Shown piece by piece: positions 43,701 through 52,314 of a DNA stretch of 64,000 nucleotides. The notes beneath the pieces are model-generated. The model had not been told where the DNA came from, did not search any database, and worked only from the letters and a program-made list of their open reading frames with translations. The number at the start of each line of letters is the position of its first letter. The stretch's first letter is position 1. Source of the DNA: an uncultured Clostridia bacterium. GTDB lineage: Bacteria; Bacillota; Clostridia; Oscillospirales; Acutalibacteraceae. The stretch spans positions 62,001 to 126,000 of the forward strand of contig CANQXE010000005.1 in assembly GCA_947627725.1 (NCBI GenBank). Direction: 5' to 3'. Both the position numbers and the translations under genes were made by a program.

Positions 43701-44269
43701 CAAATATAAGGAAACGGCTGAGCATAAATAAATCTCAGCAACTTTTTAACGGAGCTTATAAACTGCCTGTCATCATCAGGCGCAGTAAAGGATTCAACAA
43801 GGGACATAAACGCTTTATCTCCCCTGTCAAAGAAATCGTCAAGCACTTCATTAATGACTGTATCTTCTAATAAGTCCAGCTCGCTTTCATCAAGAACAGA
43901 AAAGTCCTGACCGATTGACAAATCATAAAAATACTCTTTTACAAGATTAACGCAAAATGAGTCGATGGTACAGATTTTGGCATTCGGCAAAAGCGAAAGC
44001 TGTTTTCTGTAAAGCTGCTCGGCAGGGTTTTCTTTAATACAGGCGGAAAGAGATTTTGAAATTCTGTATCTCATTTCAGCCGCAGCCGCATTTGTAAACG
44101 TGACAATAAGCAGTTTGTCAATGTCAACGGGGTTATCTTTGTCGATAATTAGGCGCTTGACTCTTTCGACAAGAACCGCAGTTTTGCCCGATCCCGCGGC
44201 GGCGCTTACAAGAATATTTCTGTTTTTGGCAGTTATTGCATCGTTCTGCGCCTTAGTCCACTGCGGCAT
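40781..44269 (-). CDS. addA: ATP-dependent helicase/nuclease subunit A (AddA)
   Basis: A 1162-residue UvrD-like helicase with a C-terminal PD-(D/E)XK nuclease, the catalytic subunit of the AddAB double-strand-break repair complex. Walker A is in SAAAGSGKTAVLVERV (about 24-40), Walker B in DEYQDTNEAQD, helicase motif VTFTNAAAAEMRYRI, MSVHHSKGLEFP and LYVAMTRAKE further on; the nuclease catalytic core is VLLDYKTDRV near the C-terminus. ATG 44269 is nine bases after AAGGAG. It overlaps addB by 17 bases and ends the ligA-to-addA operon. Confidence 0.96.
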   Translation of the reverse strand: MPQWTKAQNDAITAKNRNILVSAAAGSGKTAVLVERVKRLIIDKDNPVDIDKLLIVTFTNAAAAEMRYRISKSLSACIKENPAEQLYRKQLSLLPNAKICTIDSFCVNLVKEYFYDLSIGQDFSVLDESELDLLEDTVINEVLDDFFDRGDKAFMSLVESFTAPDDDRQFISSVKKLLRFIYAQPFPYIWLENAVNKYDANISFKNSIWYKYINSQLDMLFDLGIKLIKENISLVGFDDEKLNQKLIAVFEDDLTEFTRFKNAYDLSWDNLINERKPSFMRMPALSKADVKTAAVLKDNRNIYKTILTEDISQFLISDTEAYSNDMKSLTAQLNALTDLLKEVDSRLMLEKRERNAYSFSDIEHFAIKLLFDVDENGTIIKTQLADDLSAGFYEILVDEYQDTNEAQDLLFTYLSNGKNLFTVGDIKQSIYRFRLAMPHIFNEKKKRYKLYDSADNEKSSRIILDKNFRSRKDICSYVNFVFSNLMSEELGELDYNEEEYLNCGASYNENDVLSAQIKILDGVKGEDTDKKEAAYIARTIIHKVSSRELIKDGDNYRPVEYGDFVILLRKLKNHINDYSEVLTEYGIPVICDNSTNLFENNEIKMIMSLLRAIDNPMQDIPLLATMMSPFYAFSADEMAQIRVDTSGKSLYSSVFNAQSDKVRSFIKDLSNLRKISVTMSVAGFIRYIVEEKGLIAYINAMGNAEQRYQNILKLITFAQNFDNGVNVGLTAFIRYIDKIISSDKSLDSASLSTGSQNAVTIMSVHHSKGLEFPICIFAGANRKYNKSDLTDKLLLNTNFGLGIKCHNEELMYQYKSFPYSVIKDKNSVELMSENLRVLYVAMTRAKEQFITFITCENINKKLKSLSANIINDKISPFMLRKIIRDADLFLLTALLHKDGEILRENIDREIKIKPSDFPLSIEITDEIEVSSNLTDIEYVSANDDTVKEIEQKLNFSYKRKELENVSSKLTASSLDSAETGFEFITSAKPSFMNKTGLTASQRGTAVHTFMQFCVYDNARDDLEKEISRLAENGFISREQADSLDRKKLSAFFSSCFSDRLFSADRIYREFKVSSFIKANEIYDTDYEDPVLVQGIADCVFEENGELVLLDYKTDRVTTEAELLDRYKKQIMFYKNAVSLTLKKPVTESILYSFHLGRPCYYK

Positions 44270-47200
44270 TATTACCATACTCCTTATCTAATATTTCTTT
44301 AACCTCGCTGTCTGACAAGTCGGAAACGATACGCTTTTCAATATTTTTTGCATTAGCGCAGACATCCGAATAATCACAGTAGTCACAAGTATTCTTATGG
44401 TTTTTGTTCTTTACAGGATTTCTCTCAATCCTGCCCGTATGTAAATCCATACCCATCTGCGTGATGAGCGAATGAATCTTTTTATGTATCATTCCAAGCT
44501 GTTCAAGGCTTGCGAGATTACCTGTAAGGTCGCCGTTTTTCTTTACTTTAACAGGAATATAATTTCCGTTTAAATCATGCTCCATAGCCATTGCTATTTC
44601 ACCGTCATAGTCGGAAATAACAATACCCTTCATTTTTAATGTGGTTGATTCCTTTGAGGCGTATGTGTCAAGAGCCTCTCCTTTTGAGTCAAAGGATAAA
44701 ACGCCTCTTGAGGCGTGCATATACAGAACGCCCGACGGTATACCGCTGAATTTTGAATTTTTATCCTCACTCAGCGAGAATAAATATACAAACATCTGAA
44801 GATTAAGACCGTACATGATATCTGATAAATTGAAACTTTTATTTCCCGATTTGTAATCAACAACGCGGACATACTGCTGATTATCCTTAATGAAAGTGTC
44901 AACCCTGTCAATAGAGCCTCTGATTTGTATTGTTCCGCCGTCGTCAAGCGTTAAAATCTCAGGCTTTACCTGACCATCCTTGTCAATATCAAGCTCAAAC
45001 GCCTTTGCCTCAAAATCGGATTGTGAAAACTCATGCGCAAGGTGTATAACAACGCTGTAAATCAGCTTTGAAAGCCTGATGTAATTATATCTGAATCGAA
45101 TTGTCAGATCTAAAACATTGCCCATTTTATTTTCAAAATAATCTGAAACGTATTTGTCAACAATTGCTTTAATCTGATTGTCGGTCATCGACGAAAGAGC
45201 TTTAGTGCCGTAATTTGATAAAATCATTTCAAGGACATAATGAATAAGCGTTCCCCTTTGCATCGGGTCCATTTCCGCCTTTGCTCTCGGGCGGGCGTTA
45301 AGACCGAATTTGCAGAAATATCTAAACGAACAGTTATAGAAATCCTCAAGCCGTGAAGCGGAAATATACATATTGTAATTAAACAGCGATGTTGCAAGGT
45401 CAGAATTATTAATCTGTACCTTATCGTTTTCGGCAAGCGCTTTTATTGAGGTGTATCTTTCATCATTTTCAAAATACTTTTTGAGAGATGATGAAAACTC
45501 GTCATTAACAAGATACCTTTCGCTCATAAGCTCAAAGGCATTTTTTTCAGTCTCAATCAAATCCATATCGTTGATATCCGAATAAGAATATTCCTTTATT
45601 TCAAGAAAAATATTTCTGATTGATACAATTATTTCTGACGGTGACGAATCCCTCCCCGTGTTACCGAGGTAAGAAACAAAGAGCTTTTCACTCGGGGCGG
45701 CGCAAGCCATATACGCAAAATAACGCTCCTGCAAATTAAGTATTTCACCATAGGAATAGAGCTTAAAATTGTTATTAAGAAGAATTCTTCTGTCATTTTC
45801 AGATAACAGACCGCCGCTTGTGACCGCCTGCGGAAATTCTCCCTCATTTGCTCCGAGTACAAAAACAGCCTTTGGATTATCGGCTCTGATTCTGTCAGCC
45901 TGTCCAATCTGTACATTGTCAATTCCGCCCGGCAAAGTACCCAAGTCCTCAGCCGAAATGACAATGGTAAACAGCTTTGCGAAATCTTTTAAGGTAATAT
46001 TTTTGTCGCCCAGCGTTTCGGGAAGACAGCTTAAAATATCCATAACCATATCCCAAACAGCACCCTGCTGAACGGCAAGCGCATGGCAGTTCGCTGATGA
46101 AAGCGAGACGGCGTATTCCTTTATTTTTTCATCAGCCTTAAAATTAATTAAAGTATAATAAATCTGTTCGCAAATCTTCTTAGCATTTGTATTTTTTACT
46201 GCCTTTTTAAATTTAACAATAGGCGCGATAAGCCTTTCTCTTGTATGATTTATTTCGTCAAGAAGTTTTTTATCACTTTCATTTATTTCGCTTACAAAGC
46301 CCTTTGTCGAATTTTCAAAAGGTTTTGTCCATTTCATTCCGTTTATTTTCCAGAGATAAATATAATTTTCCAACTTATTTATTTCATCATCGGAAATATC
46401 AGTTAAGCCTGTCTTTGCGAGGCTTAAAATATCATCGCTTCTGAACGAAAAATTTACGCATCTTAAAAGATATTCAATAAAAACAACGAGCGGCTGGCAT
46501 TTAATCGGCTGGCGTTCGTCGTTAAAAAAAGGTATTTCATACTTTTTAAACGCAGAGGAAAGCTCAGCTCTGTACTTGTCAAGATTTCTTGTAATTACAG
46601 TTATGTCACTTGCTCTGTAACCGTTTCTTAAAAGCCTTCTTATCTGCCTTGAAACCTCACAGCATTCGTCTGTAATATTCTTAGATGCATAAATTAAGAC
46701 ATTTCCGTAATATGTGTCGGAAACAAAATTATCTTCAGAGAAAAGACCTTTTTCAATCGCAGAAATATCGCTGTTTTGCGACCTGAAGTTCTTATTCAAA
46801 GCAAGACTTTTGTACCCAACACCTGCTTTTTCAGCGATTTTTTTCAGAATTCCCGCTGAATCGTTTACATATGTAAAAAGATTAAATCTGTCGTTACTTT
46901 CAAAGGAGTCGGAACAAAGTGTGATTGTAACACATTCAGCCTCTTTAATGACCAATTCAAGAATCTTATATTCCTGTGCAACAAAGCCGTAAAATCCGTC
47001 AATAAAAACAAGCTTTCCTTTAAAATAATTTTTATCTCTGATTTTTTCATAGAGTTTTGTAAGATCGTCAGCGGTATCAAGAAATCTGTTTGCTATAATT
47101 GTCTCATAGGAGTTCATGATAAGTGCGATATCGTTTAGCTTATTAAATAAGATTTCATTTTCAATCCCCTTTGCAAGCTCTGTTATCTGCACAGAGTTGA

Positions 47201-47597
47201 GGTTGCAGGATTTCATTTCATCGTATATTTTTATCATGGAATTTACAAAGGCAGAGGAATCAATCCTTCTGCTGAAAAGGCGCAGTTTTTCCTTTGCGTT
47301 TTCAATAGCCTGCATCATCAAAACTGCCTTGCTGCCCTTTGAGAGAACAGGAATTACATCTCCACCACTGTACTGCCTCTTAACGTCATTTGAAATACTC
47401 GAAAAAGAGCAATTTTGAACCGCTGATATCCCACCCTCTCCCAAATCGGTCAAAAGGCGTCTTTCGCAGACAAGCGAATACTGCTCGGGGGTAAGGAGTA
47501 AAATATCCCTCCTGCCTTCATCAGCAAGTTTTTTAATCTGCTTAAACACATATTCACTTTTGCCGCAGCCTGAACGGCCGAAAACCATTTTAAGCAT
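44253..47597 (-). CDS. addB: ATP-dependent helicase/deoxyribonuclease subunit B (AddB)
   Basis: A 1114-residue partner of AddA. Unlike some AddB/RexB proteins it retains a Walker A-like FGRSGCGKSEY (about 6-16). The nuclease core is VVDYKSGNKSF near residue 900-920, and the C-terminal iron-sulfur staple is CDYCDYSDVC (CX2CX5C) with a fourth Cys in YNCSFRYFCKFG earlier. ATG 47597 follows AGGTGG. It is ten bases after the DUF2461 gene, and overlaps addA by 17 bases. Confidence 0.95.
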   Translation of the reverse strand: MLKMVFGRSGCGKSEYVFKQIKKLADEGRRDILLLTPEQYSLVCERRLLTDLGEGGISAVQNCSFSSISNDVKRQYSGGDVIPVLSKGSKAVLMMQAIENAKEKLRLFSRRIDSSAFVNSMIKIYDEMKSCNLNSVQITELAKGIENEILFNKLNDIALIMNSYETIIANRFLDTADDLTKLYEKIRDKNYFKGKLVFIDGFYGFVAQEYKILELVIKEAECVTITLCSDSFESNDRFNLFTYVNDSAGILKKIAEKAGVGYKSLALNKNFRSQNSDISAIEKGLFSEDNFVSDTYYGNVLIYASKNITDECCEVSRQIRRLLRNGYRASDITVITRNLDKYRAELSSAFKKYEIPFFNDERQPIKCQPLVVFIEYLLRCVNFSFRSDDILSLAKTGLTDISDDEINKLENYIYLWKINGMKWTKPFENSTKGFVSEINESDKKLLDEINHTRERLIAPIVKFKKAVKNTNAKKICEQIYYTLINFKADEKIKEYAVSLSSANCHALAVQQGAVWDMVMDILSCLPETLGDKNITLKDFAKLFTIVISAEDLGTLPGGIDNVQIGQADRIRADNPKAVFVLGANEGEFPQAVTSGGLLSENDRRILLNNNFKLYSYGEILNLQERYFAYMACAAPSEKLFVSYLGNTGRDSSPSEIIVSIRNIFLEIKEYSYSDINDMDLIETEKNAFELMSERYLVNDEFSSSLKKYFENDERYTSIKALAENDKVQINNSDLATSLFNYNMYISASRLEDFYNCSFRYFCKFGLNARPRAKAEMDPMQRGTLIHYVLEMILSNYGTKALSSMTDNQIKAIVDKYVSDYFENKMGNVLDLTIRFRYNYIRLSKLIYSVVIHLAHEFSQSDFEAKAFELDIDKDGQVKPEILTLDDGGTIQIRGSIDRVDTFIKDNQQYVRVVDYKSGNKSFNLSDIMYGLNLQMFVYLFSLSEDKNSKFSGIPSGVLYMHASRGVLSFDSKGEALDTYASKESTTLKMKGIVISDYDGEIAMAMEHDLNGNYIPVKVKKNGDLTGNLASLEQLGMIHKKIHSLITQMGMDLHTGRIERNPVKNKNHKNTCDYCDYSDVCANAKNIEKRIVSDLSDSEVKEILDKEYGNNAAVD

Positions 47598-47607
47598 AAG
47601 CCACCTG

Positions 47608-48330
47608 TTATCTGTAATAATCCTCAGGCTTGATAAGCCCTTCATGCATCATATTTTCATAAGCGTCAATAAAAAAATCGTACATAGGTCTTGCTATATC
47701 AAAAGCAAGCTTTAATTCGTCAATAAGCGCGGGAGACGCGATTCTTGAAAGGTCGTTGCTGTAATATGTAAAGGACATATTTTTTGCGCGAAGATACGGT
47801 TTAAGCTCCTCAGGCGCGTCGGGATACAGCTCTTTTTTATATTCCTCGCTGCATTCGTAAGCAAAGCCGGCATCCTCACACGCTTTGACAGCGTCAAGCC
47901 ATCTGTCAGGATGCTTGAGTATCAGCTTGTGCACCTCTTTGAAATGAGCGGGTCTGTACAGCCAGAAGACAAGACCGTAACCAAAGCTGTTTGGATAAAA
48001 TTCAAAGAAATAAAACGGCGCTCCGGGAAACTCGTTTTTGTACCGTCTGAAAAACATCCACAGGTTTTCCCTGTACTTTATTTTGTTTCTGTGACCCCTT
48101 GTGTCACGGTAAATACGAGCAACCGATCTGACTGGGTCTGTCAGCATCATATCGTCAATATCAAGCATAAGCTCGCTTAAATCAAGCATTATCTGTCTCA
48201 TAGGGACTGTTATACCCTCTTTAAGCTCTTCCTTATGCTCCTGATAAAACGACCTTGAATCATTAAATCTGTTTTCGCAAAGGAGCTGAATACTCTCGGC
48301 TTTTATTCCCTTAAAGTTATACTCATTCAT
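47608..48330 (-). CDS. DUF2461 family protein
   Basis: A 240-residue soluble protein. RDTRGHRNKIKYRENLWMF (start RDTRGHRNKIKY), FYFFEFYPNSFGYG and PMYDFFIDA are the landmarks of DUF2461, a family without known function. ATG 48330 has AGAGGA upstream and overlaps the preceding gene's stop by four bases; a more upstream in-frame start would lie inside that gene. It is an unusual neighbour for addBA. Confidence 0.8.
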   Translation of the reverse strand: MNEYNFKGIKAESIQLLCENRFNDSRSFYQEHKEELKEGITVPMRQIMLDLSELMLDIDDMMLTDPVRSVARIYRDTRGHRNKIKYRENLWMFFRRYKNEFPGAPFYFFEFYPNSFGYGLVFWLYRPAHFKEVHKLILKHPDRWLDAVKACEDAGFAYECSEEYKKELYPDAPEELKPYLRAKNMSFTYYSNDLSRIASPALIDELKLAFDIARPMYDFFIDAYENMMHEGLIKPEDYYR

Positions 48331-49589
48331 TTTAATAATCCTCTGTTTTCCATCTGCTGCGCAGCAAGCAGCGCGCAAATTTTTGCACTGTGAAAATTAA
48401 GTCCGCCCTGAATCCAAGCGTAATACGGCTCCCTGATAGGCGCATCGGCAGAAAGCTCAATAGAAGAGCCGAGCGTAAACGCGCCTGCCGCCATAACCAC
48501 CTTGCTGTCGTATCCGGGCATATCCCACGGCTCAGGCAGAACATAGCTGTCAACAGGGCTTCCGCTTTGAATACCCTGACAAAACGCCACAAGGCTCTCG
48601 GAATTTTCAAGACCGAGCGACTGAACTATATCGTGCCTGATTTCGTTATATTTTGGAGTTACGTCATAGCCGAAGCCGCCAAACAAAGCGGATATAAAAA
48701 CTGCGCTTTTAAGCGCTTCTCCGACTGTGTGCGGCGCATAAAAAAGCCCCATATAAAGCTCACGGTTATGACCGAGCGATGCGCCCACTTCCCTGCCCAA
48801 GCCGGGCGTAGTGAGTCTGTATGCGCACTTTTCAACAAGGTCCTTCCTGCCTGCGATATATCCGCCTGTAACCGCGATTCCGCCGCCCGCGTTTTTTATA
48901 AGAGAGCCTGCGATAATATCTGCTCCCGCTTCAGTCGGCTCACGCTTTTCAACAAATTCTCCGTAGCAGTTATCAACCATTATAATAACATCAGGATTTT
49001 TTCTCTTTGCTATTTTGCAAACCTTTTCAATCTCGTCTACCGAAAGACTCGGTCTTAATTCATATCCCCTGCTCCGCTGGATATAAACCATTGTCACTTC
49101 ATTATCGACAGCGTTTTCTATCGCGCTATAATCAAGGCGTTCGTTTTTCAGCGGAACTTCGTTATAGCTTATTCCGAAATCTTTAAGCGAGCCCATATTT
49201 TTACCGCTGATACCGATTACGTTATGTATCGTATCATATGGTGTTCCTGTCACGCAGAGCATTTTGTCACCGGGTCTTAAGACGCCGAAAAGCGCCGTTG
49301 CAAGCGTGTGGGTTCCGCAGGTAAAGTTATGGCGCACAAGCGCATCCTCCGCGCCGAAAACCTTTGCCCACACCTTATCAAGAGTATCTCTGCCCCTGTC
49401 ATTGTAACCGTAGCCCGTTGTACCTGAAAAATGACTTTCCGAAACGCCGTATTCAATAAACGCTTTTTGAACTTTAAGCTGATTAAATTCAGTTATTTCA
49501 TCAATATATTCAAACTGCTCTTTACAGAGAAGTAAAGCCTTATCTGATGCTTTTTCAATTTTTTCGCTTATATTAAAAAAAGGAATCAT
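48327..49589 (-). CDS. Methionine gamma-lyase-like PLP enzyme (aluminium-resistance/YnbB family)
   Basis: A 420-residue fold-type I PLP enzyme. SGTTGYGYNDRGRDTLDKV (start SGTTGYGYND), RHNFTCGTHTLATALFG, MVDNCYGEFVE with the PLP-binding Asp, and GSLIKNAGGGIA with the Schiff-base Lys fit the PF06838 family (B. subtilis YnbB). Members are annotated as methionine gamma-lyases or aluminium resistance proteins; the true substrate is unproven. Overlaps genes on both sides by four bases. Confidence 0.9.
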   Translation of the reverse strand: MIPFFNISEKIEKASDKALLLCKEQFEYIDEITEFNQLKVQKAFIEYGVSESHFSGTTGYGYNDRGRDTLDKVWAKVFGAEDALVRHNFTCGTHTLATALFGVLRPGDKMLCVTGTPYDTIHNVIGISGKNMGSLKDFGISYNEVPLKNERLDYSAIENAVDNEVTMVYIQRSRGYELRPSLSVDEIEKVCKIAKRKNPDVIIMVDNCYGEFVEKREPTEAGADIIAGSLIKNAGGGIAVTGGYIAGRKDLVEKCAYRLTTPGLGREVGASLGHNRELYMGLFYAPHTVGEALKSAVFISALFGGFGYDVTPKYNEIRHDIVQSLGLENSESLVAFCQGIQSGSPVDSYVLPEPWDMPGYDSKVVMAAGAFTLGSSIELSADAPIREPYYAWIQGGLNFHSAKICALLAAQQMENRGLLK

Positions 49590-50308
49590 TTATACATTCT
49601 CCATTTTCCGATATTTTCAAAGCCGAGCCGTATGTAAAACTGCTCGTTAAGCTTTTCCTCACGCATAAGAAATATCTTTCCTTTTATGTCGCTCATCATT
49701 TCGGAAACGAGAGCTGAGCCGTATCCCATTTTCCGAAACGCCGATGCGGTTGAAACAGCAGTCAGAATTGCCGAATCGTTATAAATTGACGAGTAAATTG
49801 CGCTTGAAACGATTTCACCGTTAATATTAAGCGTATACGCTCTTGCGCAGCCGTGCCTTATTCTATGGCTTATATCAACATACCAGGCTTCAAAATCAAG
49901 AGTACCATAATCAATAAAATTATATAACTCCATCAGTTTAGGGAATTTATCTATTTCTGCGTAGGGACGTGGAAACTCAATTCTTTTAGATGCGCTCATT
50001 ACCACTCCTTCGTCAAATATGCTTGATAATTCAAATGAGTTTTCACAAAGGAGTGTATTGTATCCTATCAGGGTAAAAAATTCTTTAAGCTCGTTTATAT
50101 CCGAATTATCATTCAAGCAGAGCGTGAAATCAGAGTCAAGCCTTGATATGATTGCTGTAATCACATTATTTTCATCAAGCTGTCTGTAAAAGGACGCAAA
50201 ATCGTATTTACACCCGTACGCCTTAATCAGCGACATTATTCTTATAAAATAAATATCATCCTTAATAAATCCGTCAAGTTTACTTATATCATTAATTTTT
50301 TCAATCAT
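49586..50308 (-). CDS. GNAT family N-acetyltransferase
   Basis: A 240-residue protein. The N-terminal half shows no clear motif; the C-terminal half is a GNAT domain with AFRKMGYGSALVSEMMSD, the Arg/Gly-x-Gly acetyl-CoA-binding motif A, and a short final strand FYIRLGFENIGKWRMYK (end FENIGKW). Substrate unknown. Its start overlaps the M42 peptidase by eight bases. Confidence 0.82.
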   Translation of the reverse strand: MIEKINDISKLDGFIKDDIYFIRIMSLIKAYGCKYDFASFYRQLDENNVITAIISRLDSDFTLCLNDNSDINELKEFFTLIGYNTLLCENSFELSSIFDEGVVMSASKRIEFPRPYAEIDKFPKLMELYNFIDYGTLDFEAWYVDISHRIRHGCARAYTLNINGEIVSSAIYSSIYNDSAILTAVSTASAFRKMGYGSALVSEMMSDIKGKIFLMREEKLNEQFYIRLGFENIGKWRMYK

Positions 50309-51302
50309 AAAGCTTGGGTAAAAGTAAGTTTAATAGTTTTCTTGTATCATCAATATCTGACTTTTTAACAACGCTTGCCGCTGAGTGAATATATCTGCAC
50401 GCAAGTGAAACAGCAAGAACTTTTGAGCCTTTACCGCTTGTCTGAACAGCGCCCGCGTCATTACCGCCCGCAATTGCGGTTTTAGTCTGGACGGGTATAT
50501 TGTTTTCCTTGGCAGTCTTAACAGCAAGGTTATAAAGCTCTCTGTCATAAACAGTTCTGCCGTCCATAAAGGAGATAACGCTTCCGTTACCGAGAACGCA
50601 AACCCTGTCGCCTCCTGAAACACCGCAGAGGTCGGCGGCAGTTGTAGCCTCTAAAATAACGGAAACATCTGCCTGTACCTGATATGAGGTGCAGGCTGCT
50701 CCTCGCAGACCTACCTCCTCCTGAACATTAAAGCAGAAATAGGTGTCATATTTTAAATCGGATTTCATAAGCTCAATCAAAAGCATACAGCCTATTCTGT
50801 CATCAAGCGCCTTTGATTTAATAAATCCGTCACCAAACTCATAGTAATCGGAGCTGAAATAAGCATAATCCCCGGGATGTATAAATTTCTGTGCATCCTC
50901 ACGGCTTTTTGCTCCGATATCAATTTTCATTGATTTTATTGAAGGCGACTTACCCTTTTCCTCATCAGAAAGCAGGTGAACGGGCTTAAGACCGATAACG
51001 CCGTTAATACCGTTAACAGTAACATTTCTTCCCGCAATAACCTTTGAATCAATTCCGCCTACTGCGTCAAAGGACAAATATCCGTTTTCATCAATATCCC
51101 TTATAATAAAGCCTACCTCGTCCATATGAGCACAAAGCATAACCCTTTTCTTTGGTCTGCCTGCCCCCTTCTTAAAGGCTATAATTGAACCGAGATTATC
51201 CATTTTGTATTCACAGTGCGGTTTGATTTGACTGATAATATAATCTCGTACCGCTTTTTCATCACCTGACGTACCGTTTAACTGACAAAGCTCCTTAAGC
51301 AT
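50301..51302 (-). CDS. M42 family metallopeptidase (first of a tandem pair)
   Basis: A 333-residue glutamyl aminopeptidase/cellulase-M family enzyme. Zinc ligands and catalytic acids are visible: CAHMDEVG (His, catalytic Asp), KALDDRIG (bridging Asp), QEEVGLRGA (catalytic Glu, ligand Glu), LEATTAAD (ligand) and YIHSAA (ligand His). These enzymes form large tetrahedral assemblies that digest peptides in the cytosol. It overlaps the next M42 gene by eight bases; the two share the family motifs but have diverged in detail. Confidence 0.9.
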   Translation of the reverse strand: MLKELCQLNGTSGDEKAVRDYIISQIKPHCEYKMDNLGSIIAFKKGAGRPKKRVMLCAHMDEVGFIIRDIDENGYLSFDAVGGIDSKVIAGRNVTVNGINGVIGLKPVHLLSDEEKGKSPSIKSMKIDIGAKSREDAQKFIHPGDYAYFSSDYYEFGDGFIKSKALDDRIGCMLLIELMKSDLKYDTYFCFNVQEEVGLRGAACTSYQVQADVSVILEATTAADLCGVSGGDRVCVLGNGSVISFMDGRTVYDRELYNLAVKTAKENNIPVQTKTAIAGGNDAGAVQTSGKGSKVLAVSLACRYIHSAASVVKKSDIDDTRKLLNLLLPKLYD

Positions 51303-52314
51303 TCATCTCACCTGCCCTTTCTCTGATATATGCGCAGATAAGCCTGCTGACGCTTTCTATATCAGATGTGTCAACAACCTCGACACGCTGGTGCATATAT
51401 TTCTGCGGAATAGAAATAAGAGCGGTTTTAATTCCGCTTTCGGATACGGTTATGACATCGGTGTTTGTGCCTGTCCTGCCTGACATTATTTCCTGCTGAT
51501 ACGAAATATTATTTTTATCGGCAATTTTGACAAGCTTTCTTGACATACATTTATCAAGCGTCGGTGAAAAGCCTATCATTGCGCCCTTTGAAATTTCCCC
51601 GCAGTCATTCTTATCACAGCCGGGGGTGTAAGCAAATGATACGTCAACAACGATTGCCTCGTCAATATTTTTTGAATAAGGTCCGACAGACGCTCCTCTC
51701 GTGCCTACTTCCTCCTGTGATGAGAACATAACCGTAATTCTGCAGGGCAGACTTTTAAGCTCGTCAAGGCACATCAAAATTGATGCAACTCCCGCCCTGT
51801 CATCAAGACATGAGGCGGAAACAAGACCGTTTAAAAGCGGCGTGAAATTACGCTTAAATGTAACTCTGTCGCCGAGTGAAACAAGTTTTTCAAGCTGTGA
51901 TTTAGTGTAGCCCGTATCAATCGTAAGGTCGGAAAGCTTAGGCGCCTTTTTCTCTTCGTCTGAATTTTGAAGATGCGGCGGCAAGGTGGAAATTATACCC
52001 TTGACCTCTTTCTTTCCCCATACGGAAACCTCAAGCGCCGGCAGAGAGCGTGTGTCAATTCCTCCGCATTTGTCAACCTTAATAAATCCATCGTCAGTAA
52101 TATCCGTGACGATAAGACCTATTTCGTCAAGGTGCGCGTCTAAAAGGAAGTGATACCCCTCGCCGAAAGTGCAGAACACATTGTTCATACAATCAACCGT
52201 AACATCTCCGTACGGTTCAAGAATTTTTGATAACAGTTCCGCAATATTATGCTCACAGCCGGATACGCCGACTGTTTCTGTAAGCTCCTTTAATAACTCA
52301 ATTGTATTTTTCAT
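51295..52314 (-). CDS. M42 family metallopeptidase (second of a tandem pair)
   Basis: A 339-residue enzyme of the same family. DAHLDEIGLI, SCLDDRAG, SQEEVGTRGAS, VDVSFAY and YMHQRVEVV mark the ligands and catalytic acids; all are present. It overlaps murD by one base (TAATG) and the other M42 gene by eight. A paralogous pair with complete active sites suggests mixed assemblies or split substrate specificity, not shown. Confidence 0.9.
   Translation of the reverse strand: MKNTIELLKELTETVGVSGCEHNIAELLSKILEPYGDVTVDCMNNVFCTFGEGYHFLLDAHLDEIGLIVTDITDDGFIKVDKCGGIDTRSLPALEVSVWGKKEVKGIISTLPPHLQNSDEEKKAPKLSDLTIDTGYTKSQLEKLVSLGDRVTFKRNFTPLLNGLVSASCLDDRAGVASILMCLDELKSLPCRITVMFSSQEEVGTRGASVGPYSKNIDEAIVVDVSFAYTPGCDKNDCGEISKGAMIGFSPTLDKCMSRKLVKIADKNNISYQQEIMSGRTGTNTDVITVSESGIKTALISIPQKYMHQRVEVVDTSDIESVSRLICAYIRERAGEMNA

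Noticed and set aside
48390-49058. A 222-residue open frame on the forward strand, antisense to the PLP lyase gene
   Set aside because: The opposite strand encodes a clear PF06838 enzyme with its active-site motifs over the whole stretch. The antisense frame has no ribosome binding site, family motif or operon context.
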